Shown here: positions 8,176 to 17,094 of the stretch, piece after piece | Position numbering within the stretch: the first letter of the stretch is position 1 | How the letters are laid out: every line of letters starts with the position of its first letter | Assembly (NCBI RefSeq): GCF_938041965.1 | Contig: NZ_CALISE010000020.1 | Coordinates: 1-64,000 of the forward strand | Reading direction: 5' to 3' | Length of the DNA: 64,000 nucleotides | From: an uncultured Mogibacterium sp. | Lineage (GTDB): Bacteria; Bacillota; Clostridia; Peptostreptococcales; Anaerovoracaceae | Made by a program: the position numbers and the translations under genes | The notes under the pieces: generated by a model | The model's database searches: none | What the model saw: only the letters and a program-made list of their open reading frames with translations | Told to the model about the DNA's origin: nothing

Positions 8176-9453
8176 ATGGATAAGAAGATATCAATAAAAG
8201 AGCTTTTATCAATCATTAAGGATAACAAGAAGATGATTGGGATAGTTGTAATAATCTCAGCCGTTTTTGTTGGGGGTTTTAGAGTTTACTCAGATTACCG
8301 CGAACAGCGAAAGGCTGCGGATATAAAAACAAAAAGCTCGTTAACATATAAAAAGGAACTCGAAGAGTACAACAAAGATAACCAATTGTTGACAGATACT
8401 ATTCAAACACTTGATAACGAGAAAAAGTCAGCATTGAAAATAATTGGTGAAAATCCAATTATGAAGGTTGATGCATTTTCATCCGAGAGCACAAGAGTTA
8501 AAATCACTGCATCAAATAAGACTAGCTATAATGCTGTTGAGAATGTTCTTTTAACTGCTGATAGTGAGACTATATTTGGAAAGTCAAACAGTGTACTTGA
8601 AAGATACAAATGGGATATAGTTCAGATTCCAGATATGAATTCAATTACTATTAATGAAAGCGGTGCTAGTGGCGCTGTATCAGAAGGACTTTTTGTTGGG
8701 AATATATATGTATACTCTATCAAGGGACATAAAGCAAAAGACGTGGCAAACAATGTAATCAGGTTTCTCGAGTCTGAGAGAAGTAACCGCCTACAGGGAG
8801 TGGACTTCTCTGTAGTGTCGGTTACATCTGGGGAGGCGGCAAAACAGGCTTTATATAACAAACAAAAAATTTATCGAACAAATATTGAAAATTTGAAATA
8901 TGAAAGCGATAAAATGAATGAGGCCATACGATCTCTGCAGATGCCATCCCAAAATACTGCTGCAAATACAGGTTATATTAAGAGAAGCATGAAATCTGGA
9001 TTCATAGGTGGGGTTTTTGGAGCATTTGTAGCAACTATGTTTGCAGTATATAGCTATATAAGAAAGCAAAGGATAAATTTTGCAAACAATATTGAAAGAG
9101 ACTATGGGATATCAGCACTAGGTGTAATTTCAAAGAGCGTACTTCCAGACGTTCTGGTTGCAGATATTAGGCAGTTGGATACTGAAAATGAAGGGATTGG
9201 ATTTGTAGCAATCAATTCTGACAAAAGCTACTTAGAAAATATAGCTGAAGTGCTAGAAAAAATTGCGTCAAAATCAGAATATATTGGCTGTATAGTCGAT
9301 GATGTTGAGGCTATTGATAAAATTGCAAACTTTAAGAACTTTGTACTTATCACATCTGATGATGGAACAGATATAAATGAGAATGCTAAAATAACCATCA
9401 ATAAGCTAAGTCGATTGGATAAGAAAATCCTAGGTTGCATTAATGTTGAGTAA
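8176..9453 (+). CDS. Wzz-like chain-length/polysaccharide co-polymerase with kinase-like tail
   Basis: Polysaccharide co-polymerase thought to set chain length or gate export with the Wzy and Wzx proteins encoded next. One membrane segment lies at about residues 22-38 and a second at about 275-295. Between them is an extracellular, partly coiled-coil domain. After the second helix about 130 cytosolic residues look like the fold of a bacterial tyrosine autokinase (GVISK, FVAINSDKSYLENIAEVLEKIA, NFVLITSDDG, ILGCINVE) but no Walker A loop or Tyr-rich tail is visible, so it is probably not a kinase. ATG 8176 follows GGGG by six bases and is preferred over 8158. The end overlaps the polymerase start by 11 bp. 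The A/T-rich codon use begins here. Confidence 0.75.
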   Translation: MDKKISIKELLSIIKDNKKMIGIVVIISAVFVGGFRVYSDYREQRKAADIKTKSSLTYKKELEEYNKDNQLLTDTIQTLDNEKKSALKIIGENPIMKVDAFSSESTRVKITASNKTSYNAVENVLLTADSETIFGKSNSVLERYKWDIVQIPDMNSITINESGASGAVSEGLFVGNIYVYSIKGHKAKDVANNVIRFLESERSNRLQGVDFSVVSVTSGEAAKQALYNKQKIYRTNIENLKYESDKMNEAIRSLQMPSQNTAANTGYIKRSMKSGFIGGVFGAFVATMFAVYSYIRKQRINFANNIERDYGISALGVISKSVLPDVLVADIRQLDTENEGIGFVAINSDKSYLENIAEVLEKIASKSEYIGCIVDDVEAIDKIANFKNFVLITSDDGTDINENAKITINKLSRLDKKILGCINVE

Positions 9454-10810
9454 AAAAAATATGACGGAACTATTTAGTGGAAAAAAAATGAAAATTCTAG
9501 TAATTTCCATAATTCTGCTAAAAATTTCCTTGGATTATAAATACTATACATGGCTAGCACCATTACAGCTAAATGTTTACACGAGGGACTTCAACTTGCT
9601 CAAATACATAAATGGTATTGCATGGTTGGTGATTATTTTTATTACGATAAATCACAAGTGTAGAAGTGTATCTACATTCTTGCTAACATTAGTTTATGTA
9701 ATGCAAATTGTACCAATAACTACTATTTATGCCATGGGAAACAAGGAAGTGGGCTGCTATAACGGAATTTGTTTTTGCTTCTACCTGACCATTTTTATAG
9801 TAAACAATATTAACTTTTCTATAGGAGATCGACTATTAGAACCGAGCACGAAGTATTCACGTATAATAGAGCTTGCAATGGGCGCAATGTGCTTTTTGAT
9901 TTTTGCATACATTGTGAAAAAAAATGGAGTTCCGACATTTACCGCACTAAATATATACAAGGTTTATGAGCTTAGAGAATCAGGTTCATTTGATTTAGGA
10001 ACTTATCCAGGATACGTTTTATCATGGGTTACTAATGTAATAATTCCGTTCTTTGCGACAAAGTGTATACTTGAGAAAAAATTTGCCAGAGCTGCGATAT
10101 TTGTAGCTATGATTTTCGTTATATATCTCTACGATGGACATAAAACGAATTTGTTTATTTCAATAGTTGTAGTTATTGTGGCATTTTGGCTGAAAAGAAA
10201 AGATTCTTATACAGAAATAATTTCGTGCCTTTGCTTAGGTATTTCTGCACTTGCAATAATTTCATCGTTAAATATTCCTGAAAATAATGTAATATTGGAG
10301 GTGTTTTCGCTATTTGGACGTAGGGTTATGCTGCTTTCTGCGCAAAATAAATTTGCTTATTTTGATTATTTTAGCAAGAATCCAAAGATGGGCTTAGGCG
10401 GACTGTTCCCCACTTGGTTTTTGCATTTTGATGCCCGATATGTGGACATTGATTACACACGTGCAATTTCAGGGATATATTATGGGACTCCAGAATCAGT
10501 ATCAAATACAGGTTATTTTGCAGAATGTCACGCAAGATTTGGATTTTTTGGATATATTCTAGAGGGAGTATTATTTGCGGCGATATTAAAGCTTTTAGAT
10601 GTAGCACAGAATAATATAGGATATGCACTTCTTACAGGAACTTCACTCTGCGTTTTTTTAGGATTAAATGATGCATTCCTACTTAACTCAATTGTACTTG
10701 GACCGATGATGTTTTTAATCTTTATTGCATTATTCTATAAAAACAAGTGTATTAAGGATGAAATAATAAATAACCATGGAACAGCATGTAGTAACATGCA
10801 GCTAAAGTAG
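9443..10810 (+). CDS. Wzy-like oligosaccharide repeat-unit polymerase
   Basis: Polytopic inner-membrane protein of 455 residues with about ten or more hydrophobic helices and a large extracellular loop at about 290-355. That topology, together with its place between Wzz-like and Wzx-like genes, is what identifies O-antigen/capsule polymerases, since their sequences are poorly conserved. It should join lipid-linked repeat units outside the membrane. ATG 9443 overlaps the previous gene by 11 bp; ATG 9488 is an alternative start just after a weak purine stretch. Codons are strongly A/T-rich, as often seen in serotype-specific polymerase genes that spread by transfer. Confidence 0.75.
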   Translation: MLSKKNMTELFSGKKMKILVISIILLKISLDYKYYTWLAPLQLNVYTRDFNLLKYINGIAWLVIIFITINHKCRSVSTFLLTLVYVMQIVPITTIYAMGNKEVGCYNGICFCFYLTIFIVNNINFSIGDRLLEPSTKYSRIIELAMGAMCFLIFAYIVKKNGVPTFTALNIYKVYELRESGSFDLGTYPGYVLSWVTNVIIPFFATKCILEKKFARAAIFVAMIFVIYLYDGHKTNLFISIVVVIVAFWLKRKDSYTEIISCLCLGISALAIISSLNIPENNVILEVFSLFGRRVMLLSAQNKFAYFDYFSKNPKMGLGGLFPTWFLHFDARYVDIDYTRAISGIYYGTPESVSNTGYFAECHARFGFFGYILEGVLFAAILKLLDVAQNNIGYALLTGTSLCVFLGLNDAFLLNSIVLGPMMFLIFIALFYKNKCIKDEIINNHGTACSNMQLK

Positions 10811-10826
10811 TATTTGTAATATAGAG

Positions 10827-12182
10827 ATGAAGAAATACATTTTACAGATAAAAGAATCAGCAATAGCAAAGAATATAGCTACCCTGGTTTCTGGAAACAT
10901 AATCGGGTATGCGATCAATACGTTTTTGCTGTTGTTCATAATTAGAGTATATTCCCCTGCAGAGATTGGCACCTATGATTTAATAGTATCGGATGGAGCA
11001 ATTATCACAACTGTAGTGGGTCTAGGACTTGTGATGGCAATTCTGATTCCGAAGGATGATAGAACAGCCAAGATGCTATGTCAGATAGTTAGTGTTTTTA
11101 GCATAATAAGTATGATAATAGGAAGTATCGTGCTGATTGCAATATCAGGTAGATTCAAATTATTTTCATTAAATTTTAACTATAGTTTGGCATGCATACT
11201 GCTCGCAATATACTCATATTTCTTCATCCAGCAGCAGCTTTTCTACGCATATGTAAACAGAAAAGGGCTATATCGAGTACTGTTTTGGAATCCGATAATA
11301 ATGGCTGCCTCTAATTCAGGAATATCTCTTGTTTTGGGATTAATGGGATGGAGTTCGCCAGGATACCTTATCGGAACCATTTGCTCACTCATGCTCAGTA
11401 TTTTGCTGTTGATGAAAAACGCAAACCCTTATAATGAAAGATTCTCTATTTCAGAACTCAAGGGAACTCTTTCTATTTATAAAGAATTTCCGCTAGTGCA
11501 AATGCCTGCTAACGTCGTATCCATTTCATCTCAACAGATACCTATTCAGTATCTCGGAAATGTCTTTAGCAAGGCAACGCTAGGGGGCTTTACTATGGCA
11601 AATAGAATTCTAAGCATTCCAATTGCTTTGATTTCAACGCAGATAAGTAAAGTGTATCAGCGTGAGCTAGCAATTAGGAATGGTAGAGGTGAGCGTGTGG
11701 GGGACTTTGCGCTCGATTTACTAAGAAAAAACTACTTTTTAGCCTTCATAGCAATTTTTGTGTTGGTTGTCTTTGGAGAGCCTGTTGTTGGAATAGCTCT
11801 CGGTAACAAATGGCGTGTATCTGCTATATACATGACAATACTGGGTGCTGACTATCTGCTTAAATACTGTACAAGCTGCATAAGCGGAACATTTGTTATT
11901 GTCGATAGACCTAGGATGTCATTGTTACTATCAATCCTAACACTTGCAATAAATGTGATGTGTTTTGTAATTGTGGGGCGCCTTGGGTATGGCATATTTA
12001 AAACCATTATTTTCTATGCCGTATCTGACGGAGTGATTAACTTGCTTAATATCTTTCTTTGTATGAAAGTCATAAATGCAGATTATAAGAAATTGATGCG
12101 ATTTCTCTTTATTGAAATGTTGGGGTCAATTTCAGTAATGTACATAATTTATATACTTATTGACAAAATATTGTATCACTAG
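10827..12182 (+). CDS. Wzx-like oligosaccharide flippase
   Basis: Polytopic membrane protein of 451 residues with about 12-14 hydrophobic segments. The N-terminal pattern NIATLVSGNIIGYAINTFLL and IIRVYSPAEIGTYDL is typical of PST/MOP-superfamily polysaccharide flippases. It should flip the undecaprenyl-linked repeat unit across the membrane for the polymerase encoded just upstream. The stop codon TAG at 12180-12182 is immediately followed by the next gene's ribosome site, so the two are probably co-translated. Its A/T-rich composition resembles the preceding two genes and points to a shared, variable serotype segment. Confidence 0.85.
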   Translation: MKKYILQIKESAIAKNIATLVSGNIIGYAINTFLLLFIIRVYSPAEIGTYDLIVSDGAIITTVVGLGLVMAILIPKDDRTAKMLCQIVSVFSIISMIIGSIVLIAISGRFKLFSLNFNYSLACILLAIYSYFFIQQQLFYAYVNRKGLYRVLFWNPIIMAASNSGISLVLGLMGWSSPGYLIGTICSLMLSILLLMKNANPYNERFSISELKGTLSIYKEFPLVQMPANVVSISSQQIPIQYLGNVFSKATLGGFTMANRILSIPIALISTQISKVYQRELAIRNGRGERVGDFALDLLRKNYFLAFIAIFVLVVFGEPVVGIALGNKWRVSAIYMTILGADYLLKYCTSCISGTFVIVDRPRMSLLLSILTLAINVMCFVIVGRLGYGIFKTIIFYAVSDGVINLLNIFLCMKVINADYKKLMRFLFIEMLGSISVMYIIYILIDKILYH

Positions 12183-12197
12183 ATGGAGGAGATAAAG

Positions 12198-13295
12198 ATG
12201 AAAGAGATTAAATATTGTACTAGATGTGTAATGAATAACGAGGCTGATCCACATATCACCTTTGATGAAGATGGAGTATGTAACTACTGCACGGAAGCAT
12301 TGACGCATATTAATACAGATGTGTATTTCCCTAATGAAGAGGGTGAGAAGAGATTAAAGGAGATGATCGATAAAATCAAATCCGAAAATGCCGAAAAAAA
12401 ATATGACTGTATAATGGGTATATCGGGAGGACTTGATTCAGCGTACCTAGCATATTTAGGCTATAAATGGGGACTTCGCATATTAGCAGTGCATATTGAT
12501 GATGGGTATGACACAGAGGTTTCCAAGGAGAATATCAGGAAACTATGTAAAGCTGCGAATATAGAAATGCGCACAATCACACCTGATGCGGAGCAGTTTA
12601 ACGATTTAACATTAGCATACATGAAAGCGGGTGTTCCCGATGTTGCCGTTCCGCAAGACAACATCCTCTTTGCATTCCTGTACGATACAGTAGAAAAAGA
12701 AGGCATAAAATATTTCCTTTCAGGTGGCAACTTTGCACTTGAATGCGTTTTACAGAAGGGAAATGGATATAGTGCAATGGATGTTACAAATATCAAAGAC
12801 ATCCATAAGAAGTTTGGTACAAAAGGAATAGATAAGCTGAAGTTCATAACTTCCTATAAGAAATACATGAGAATAAAGAAGGGAAGTGTGGTTACACTTA
12901 GACCTCTTGATTTAATAGACTATAATAGAGAGCGTGCTTTTAAAGAACTAGCAGAGTTTTGTGACTTCGAATACTACGGCAGTAAGCATCTCGAGAATAT
13001 TCTAACAGCCTTCATTCAGCTTTATTGGTTGCCCAAAAAGTTTGGTGTAGACAAGAGATCGTCACACCTTTCAAGTATGGTTGTTTCAGGACAGATGACC
13101 AGAGAAGAGGCGATGGCGGAGCTTCAGAAACCGGCCTATGACGAGACTATGATGAATGAATACATAGGAATTATTAAAAAAAAGCTGGGGCTAACTGATG
13201 AAGCGTTTGATGAAATTATGAATAGACCCACTCATCAGCATACAGAATATAAAACCGAAAAATTCGCACCGTTTATTCGAAAACTGTTAAAGTAG
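12198..13295 (+). CDS. wbpG: N-acetyl sugar amidotransferase (WbpG-like)
   Basis: PP-loop ATP pyrophosphatase-fold enzyme that converts a sugar carboxylate to a carboxamide, as WbpG does on ManNAc3NAcA-type residues in Pseudomonas B-band polysaccharide. Zinc-type pairs Cys7/Cys10 and Cys28/Cys31 are followed by the PP-loop GISGGLDSAY (74-83). ATG 12198 is chosen since GGAGG (12185-12189) precedes it by eight bases and MKxxxYCTRCVM is the usual family start; ATG 12183 precedes that site. In known systems ammonia comes from HisH/HisF-like partners. No such genes are present in this window, so the ammonia source must lie elsewhere or differ. Its presence agrees with the uronic-acid pathway in the same locus. 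Confidence 0.88.
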   Translation: MKEIKYCTRCVMNNEADPHITFDEDGVCNYCTEALTHINTDVYFPNEEGEKRLKEMIDKIKSENAEKKYDCIMGISGGLDSAYLAYLGYKWGLRILAVHIDDGYDTEVSKENIRKLCKAANIEMRTITPDAEQFNDLTLAYMKAGVPDVAVPQDNILFAFLYDTVEKEGIKYFLSGGNFALECVLQKGNGYSAMDVTNIKDIHKKFGTKGIDKLKFITSYKKYMRIKKGSVVTLRPLDLIDYNRERAFKELAEFCDFEYYGSKHLENILTAFIQLYWLPKKFGVDKRSSHLSSMVVSGQMTREEAMAELQKPAYDETMMNEYIGIIKKKLGLTDEAFDEIMNRPTHQHTEYKTEKFAPFIRKLLK

Positions 13296-13322
13296 CGATT
13301 TTACAAACATTAGAGGGACTTG

Positions 13323-14489
13323 ATGAAATTATTAAAGATTTGCTGCAGCAAATGGGTAAATGAGAGTAGAGACTACAGGGAGCTGTCTGTATATCAGGAA
13401 GAAGGGGCGGATATAACTGTCCTAGCAAAAGGAGATGTTGGTGATAAGCCAGCAAAAGACACGGTTGAAGGTTTCCAAGTATTTAGATATACAACAAAAC
13501 CATTGGGTGATAAAATCCCCAGCCCAATAAATAAGCCTGTTAGCCTGTTTCAGTGGGCAAGTTTTGTAAGAAAGCAGCGCCCAGACATTATTTCTGGACA
13601 TGATCTACTAGCGCTGACGATTGGCTGGTTATCGACGTTTTTTAAAAGGAAAAAACCGAAGCTAATCTACGATTCACATGAATTTGAAATTGGAAGAAAT
13701 GCGGACAGAACTGGATTTTCAAAATGGCTGATACTGCATTGGGAGCACTTCATGATTAAAAGAAGTGCGCTGACTGTTGTGGTGAATGATAGTATTGCGG
13801 ACGAAATAGCAAAGTTATACAAATTAAAAAAAAGGCCTACAGTCGTTAGGAATATTCCTATGGGATTTGATATTAACAAGACTGAGTGCGAGAAGGTCAG
13901 AGAGCGACTACTAGAGAAGCTAGGAGTTGAAAAACTTTTGATTTATCACGGTTTAGTATGTAAAGGTAGAGGTGTAGAGGCAACCATAGGAGCTATACCA
14001 CATCTTGAGAATGTTGGACTGCTAGTGGTAGGAAATCCTGACTCACCTGAATATTTAGACGAACTTCGCAAGATGAGCAGAGAACTCAATGTTGACAACC
14101 GAGTGGAATTTCACGAGGCGGTTCCCCACGAAGAACTCTGGAAGTTCGTGGGAGCAGCGGATGTCGGGATTGTGATGATTTCTCCAGTTTCAAAGAGTTA
14201 TTATTACGCACTTCCTAATAAGCTTTTCGAATGCATTCAGTCTGGCGTACCTGTTGTAGGTTCAGATCTTCCAGAAATTAAGAGAATAGTTAATGGACAC
14301 AAGGTCGGGACTATTGCAAAACCGGATGATTCAGACAGTATTGCGTCGGCAGTAAAAGAACTTATTAATAGTGAATCGATGTACGATGAAGTTAAATCTA
14401 ATGTGGAAAAATCTAAAGAAATATTGTGCTGGGAAAGCGAAAAAAAGGCTTTATCAAAGGCGTTCAACGAAATTTCACATGAACTTTAA
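13323..14489 (+). CDS. GT4-family glycosyltransferase
   Basis: GT-B fold retaining glycosyltransferase of 388 residues. The C-terminal nucleotide-sugar domain has the family elements LIYHGLVCKGRGVEA, LLVVGNPDSPEY and the acceptor/donor signature PNKLFECIQSGVPVVGSDLPE, whose Glu is the usual phosphate-contacting residue. It should add one sugar of the repeat unit at the cytoplasmic face. ATG 13323 is chosen because the purine-rich AGAGGGA (13312-13318) lies at useful distance; TTG 13320 would be too close. A 143-bp gap with a good promoter follows, so this gene ends the first transcriptional segment of the locus, although no terminator is visible after it. Confidence 0.85.
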   Translation: MKLLKICCSKWVNESRDYRELSVYQEEGADITVLAKGDVGDKPAKDTVEGFQVFRYTTKPLGDKIPSPINKPVSLFQWASFVRKQRPDIISGHDLLALTIGWLSTFFKRKKPKLIYDSHEFEIGRNADRTGFSKWLILHWEHFMIKRSALTVVVNDSIADEIAKLYKLKKRPTVVRNIPMGFDINKTECEKVRERLLEKLGVEKLLIYHGLVCKGRGVEATIGAIPHLENVGLLVVGNPDSPEYLDELRKMSRELNVDNRVEFHEAVPHEELWKFVGAADVGIVMISPVSKSYYYALPNKLFECIQSGVPVVGSDLPEIKRIVNGHKVGTIAKPDDSDSIASAVKELINSESMYDEVKSNVEKSKEILCWESEKKALSKAFNEISHEL

Positions 14490-14512
14490 AATGCTTGCAC
14501 ACATTGGAAATA

Positions 14513-14542
14513 TTGACATTGTAGGCTATTATTATATATAAT
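14513..14542 (+). promoter_or_regulatory. internal sigma-A promoter before wbpA
   Basis: TTGACA (14513-14518) and TATAAT (14537-14542) are 18 bp apart; an overlapping TATATA gives 16 bp spacing. The promoter lies about 90 bp before wbpA and no terminator precedes it, so the uronic-acid genes can be expressed from here as well as by read-through. Confidence 0.8.
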
Positions 14543-14632
14543 AACTCGAATAATTATATGTATCATATCGTCTGACTTTATAAAGTCGTTAAATTAGCAA
14601 AAGCATAAAAGAAAGGTATAAAGGTATCATTA

Positions 14633-15952
14633 ATGGGCATGAAGGAACGTTTACTCGAGAAAATCGCAAAGCGAGACATTACTGTAGGAGTTGTAGGCCT
14701 AGGATACGTAGGTCTTCCGCTTGCTGTCGAGAAGGCAAAGGCGGGCTTTAAGACCATCGGCTTCGATGTACAGGAAGAAAAAGTTAAGATGGTAAATGAA
14801 GGTCACAACTACATCGGTGATGTTGTAAACGAAGACCTCAAGGAACTCGTAGAGAGAGGCATGATGAAGGCGACATCGGACTTCTCGTTCGTAAAAGATG
14901 TTGATTTCATCGCTATTTGTGTGCCTACTCCTCTTGATAAACACCAGGAGCCAGATATAAGCTATGTAAAGTCCTCCACAGAGGCTATTTCAAAGCACCT
15001 ATCTAATGACACGATGGTTGTTCTTGAGTCCACAACTTACCCGGGAACTACAGAGGAACTATTGCTTCCTATTCTTGAAGAGGGCTCTGGACTAAAGTGC
15101 GGAGAAGATTTCTACCTTGGATTTTCGCCGGAGCGTGTTGACCCAGGTAATGTGATTTACAAGACTAAGAATACACCAAAGGTTGTTGGTGCTGTTGGCA
15201 AAGACGCAACAGAAGTAATTTCTGCGATGTATAGGGAAGTTCTCGAGGGAGAGATTTATGAAGTATCTTCACCAGCTATAGCTGAGATGGAGAAGATTCT
15301 GGAGAATACATATAGAAATATCAACATCGGTCTTGTTAACGAGCTTGCGATACTCTGCAACAAGATGGAAATTTCTCTATGGGAGGTAATCGAGGCTGCA
15401 AAGACTAAGCCATACGGCTTCCAGGCGTTCTATCCAGGCCCTGGTCTCGGTGGACACTGCATCCCTCTTGACCCATATTACCTAACATGGAAGGCAAGAG
15501 AGTATGGTTTCCACACATCTATGATTGAGAGCTCAATGATTATTAACGATAAAATGCCTGAGTATACAGTAGATAGAGCTGCATCGGTTCTAAATAACCA
15601 TAAGAAGGCTCTCAACGGATCGAAGGTTCTCGTTCTAGGCGTTGCTTACAAGAACAACATCGATGACTACAGAGAGAGCCCTGCGCTCAACGTAATTGAC
15701 ATTCTCAAGGAAAGAGGTGCGGATACTGATTTCTACGATCCATGGATTCCGAAGTATAAGAGACATGGCGAGTGGCATGAAGGTATCGGCGAGGTTAATG
15801 CTGATGTAATCAAGGGATACGACCTTGTCCTCGTTGCAACAGCTCATGATGCATACGACTATGAGATGATTAGAGAGAATGCAGTTGCAATATTCGATAC
15901 TCGTAATGCATTCAAGGACGTAAAGGAAAGAGATAATATTTCTCTCCTATAA
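14633..15952 (+). CDS. wbpA: UDP-N-acetylglucosamine 6-dehydrogenase (WbpA-like)
   Basis: NAD-dependent four-electron oxidation of UDP-GlcNAc (or UDP-ManNAc) to the uronic acid. The NAD-binding motif GLGYVGLP is at 22-29. The thiohemiacetal-forming cysteine is Cys276 in GPGLGGHCIPLDPYYL, the sequence typical of the WbpA/TviB/WecC branch rather than of UDP-glucose dehydrogenases. The C-terminal nucleotide-binding domain has VLGVAYKNNIDDYRESPAL. The length of 439 residues is normal. It is the first gene after the internal promoter and is followed by WbpB- and WbpE-like genes, which take the product forward to UDP-2-acetamido-3-amino-glucuronic acid. Confidence 0.92.
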   Translation: MGMKERLLEKIAKRDITVGVVGLGYVGLPLAVEKAKAGFKTIGFDVQEEKVKMVNEGHNYIGDVVNEDLKELVERGMMKATSDFSFVKDVDFIAICVPTPLDKHQEPDISYVKSSTEAISKHLSNDTMVVLESTTYPGTTEELLLPILEEGSGLKCGEDFYLGFSPERVDPGNVIYKTKNTPKVVGAVGKDATEVISAMYREVLEGEIYEVSSPAIAEMEKILENTYRNINIGLVNELAILCNKMEISLWEVIEAAKTKPYGFQAFYPGPGLGGHCIPLDPYYLTWKAREYGFHTSMIESSMIINDKMPEYTVDRAASVLNNHKKALNGSKVLVLGVAYKNNIDDYRESPALNVIDILKERGADTDFYDPWIPKYKRHGEWHEGIGEVNADVIKGYDLVLVATAHDAYDYEMIRENAVAIFDTRNAFKDVKERDNISLL

Positions 15953-16003
15953 GCCCGGCAAAATATAGACACTATAGTAATTAAAATTCCGGAGGACATT
16001 TAA

Positions 16004-17080
16004 ATGAAATATGCATTGATTGGATGCGGTAGAATCGCAACAAATCACGTGACTGCTGCAGTAAATAATAATCTAGAGATAGTTGCGGTGTGCGATATCG
16101 TGCCAGAGAAGATGGAAGAGATTCTTGCAAAACACAACTTGGCTGATGATAAATCAATCAAGAGATATACCGACTATAAGCAGATGCTCGAAGAGAATGA
16201 ACTTGAGCTAGTCAGTATTGCGACTGAGAGTGGCAAGCACGCAGCAATTGCACTAGATGCAATCGATGCGGGAGTTAGCGTAATCATCGAAAAGCCTATG
16301 GCTATGAATATTGCTGATGCTGAAGAGATTATCAAGAGAGCTGACGAGAAGAATGTAAAGGTTTCAGCTTGTCACCAGAATAGATTTAACGTAGCTATTC
16401 AGGAAGTGAGAAAGGCTATCGAGGGAGATCGTTTCGGAAAGCTTTCCCACGCATCTATTAATGTTCGCTGGAATAGAAACAAAGGATATTACGACCAGGC
16501 TCCCTGGAGAGGAACTTGGGAAGAAGATGGCGGCTGCCTGATGAACCAGTGCATCCACGGAATAGACCTTCTCAGATGGATGATGGGAGATGAGGTAGTG
16601 GAAGTTTATGGAGCAACTAGACAGCAGTTCCATGATTATCTAGAGGCTGAAGATGTTGGAGTTGCCGTAGTTAAGTTCAAGAATGGCGCAATCGGAACTA
16701 TTGAGGGAACTACTAACGTATACCCTCAGAATCTCGAAGAGACACTGTATATATTTGGAGAAAACGGAACAGTTAAGGTTGGCGGTAAGTCCACCAACAC
16801 GATTGATGTGTGGGATTTCAAAGATGAGACCGCTGAAGACCAGAAGAACAAGGGGCTCGAAGAAGAGACGAGCAATGTATATGGAAATGGTCATACAAGC
16901 CTGTTTGCCGATGTAATAGAAGCAATTAAGGAAGACAGAACACCTTATGTAGATGGAGTTGCTGGAAGAAACGCACTTGAGATGGTTCTCGCTATATATA
17001 AAAGCCAGAAGGAAGGCGTGCCAGTGAGACTCCCATTGACAGATTTTGCAAGCACTGATATGCGAGGCGAATTCAAGTAG
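16004..17080 (+). CDS. wbpB: Gfo/Idh/MocA oxidoreductase, UDP-GlcNAcA 3-dehydrogenase (WbpB/WlbA-like)
   Basis: NAD-dependent oxidation of the C3 hydroxyl of UDP-GlcNAcA to a 3-keto sugar. The N-terminal Rossmann motif is GCGRIATNH (about 8-16), and the Gfo/Idh/MocA signature Glu96-Lys97-Pro98 follows. The C-terminal domain has ACHQNRFN and WRGTWEEDGGCLMNQCIHGID, typical of WlbA/WbpB. In the known pathway the NADH formed is recycled by 2-oxoglutarate and the amination is done by the next enzyme, here encoded 15 bp downstream. The start is supported by GGAGG eight bases before the ATG. Length is 358 residues. Confidence 0.9.
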   Translation: MKYALIGCGRIATNHVTAAVNNNLEIVAVCDIVPEKMEEILAKHNLADDKSIKRYTDYKQMLEENELELVSIATESGKHAAIALDAIDAGVSVIIEKPMAMNIADAEEIIKRADEKNVKVSACHQNRFNVAIQEVRKAIEGDRFGKLSHASINVRWNRNKGYYDQAPWRGTWEEDGGCLMNQCIHGIDLLRWMMGDEVVEVYGATRQQFHDYLEAEDVGVAVVKFKNGAIGTIEGTTNVYPQNLEETLYIFGENGTVKVGGKSTNTIDVWDFKDETAEDQKNKGLEEETSNVYGNGHTSLFADVIEAIKEDRTPYVDGVAGRNALEMVLAIYKSQKEGVPVRLPLTDFASTDMRGEFK

Positions 17081-17094
17081 AGCGGAGGAAGATA

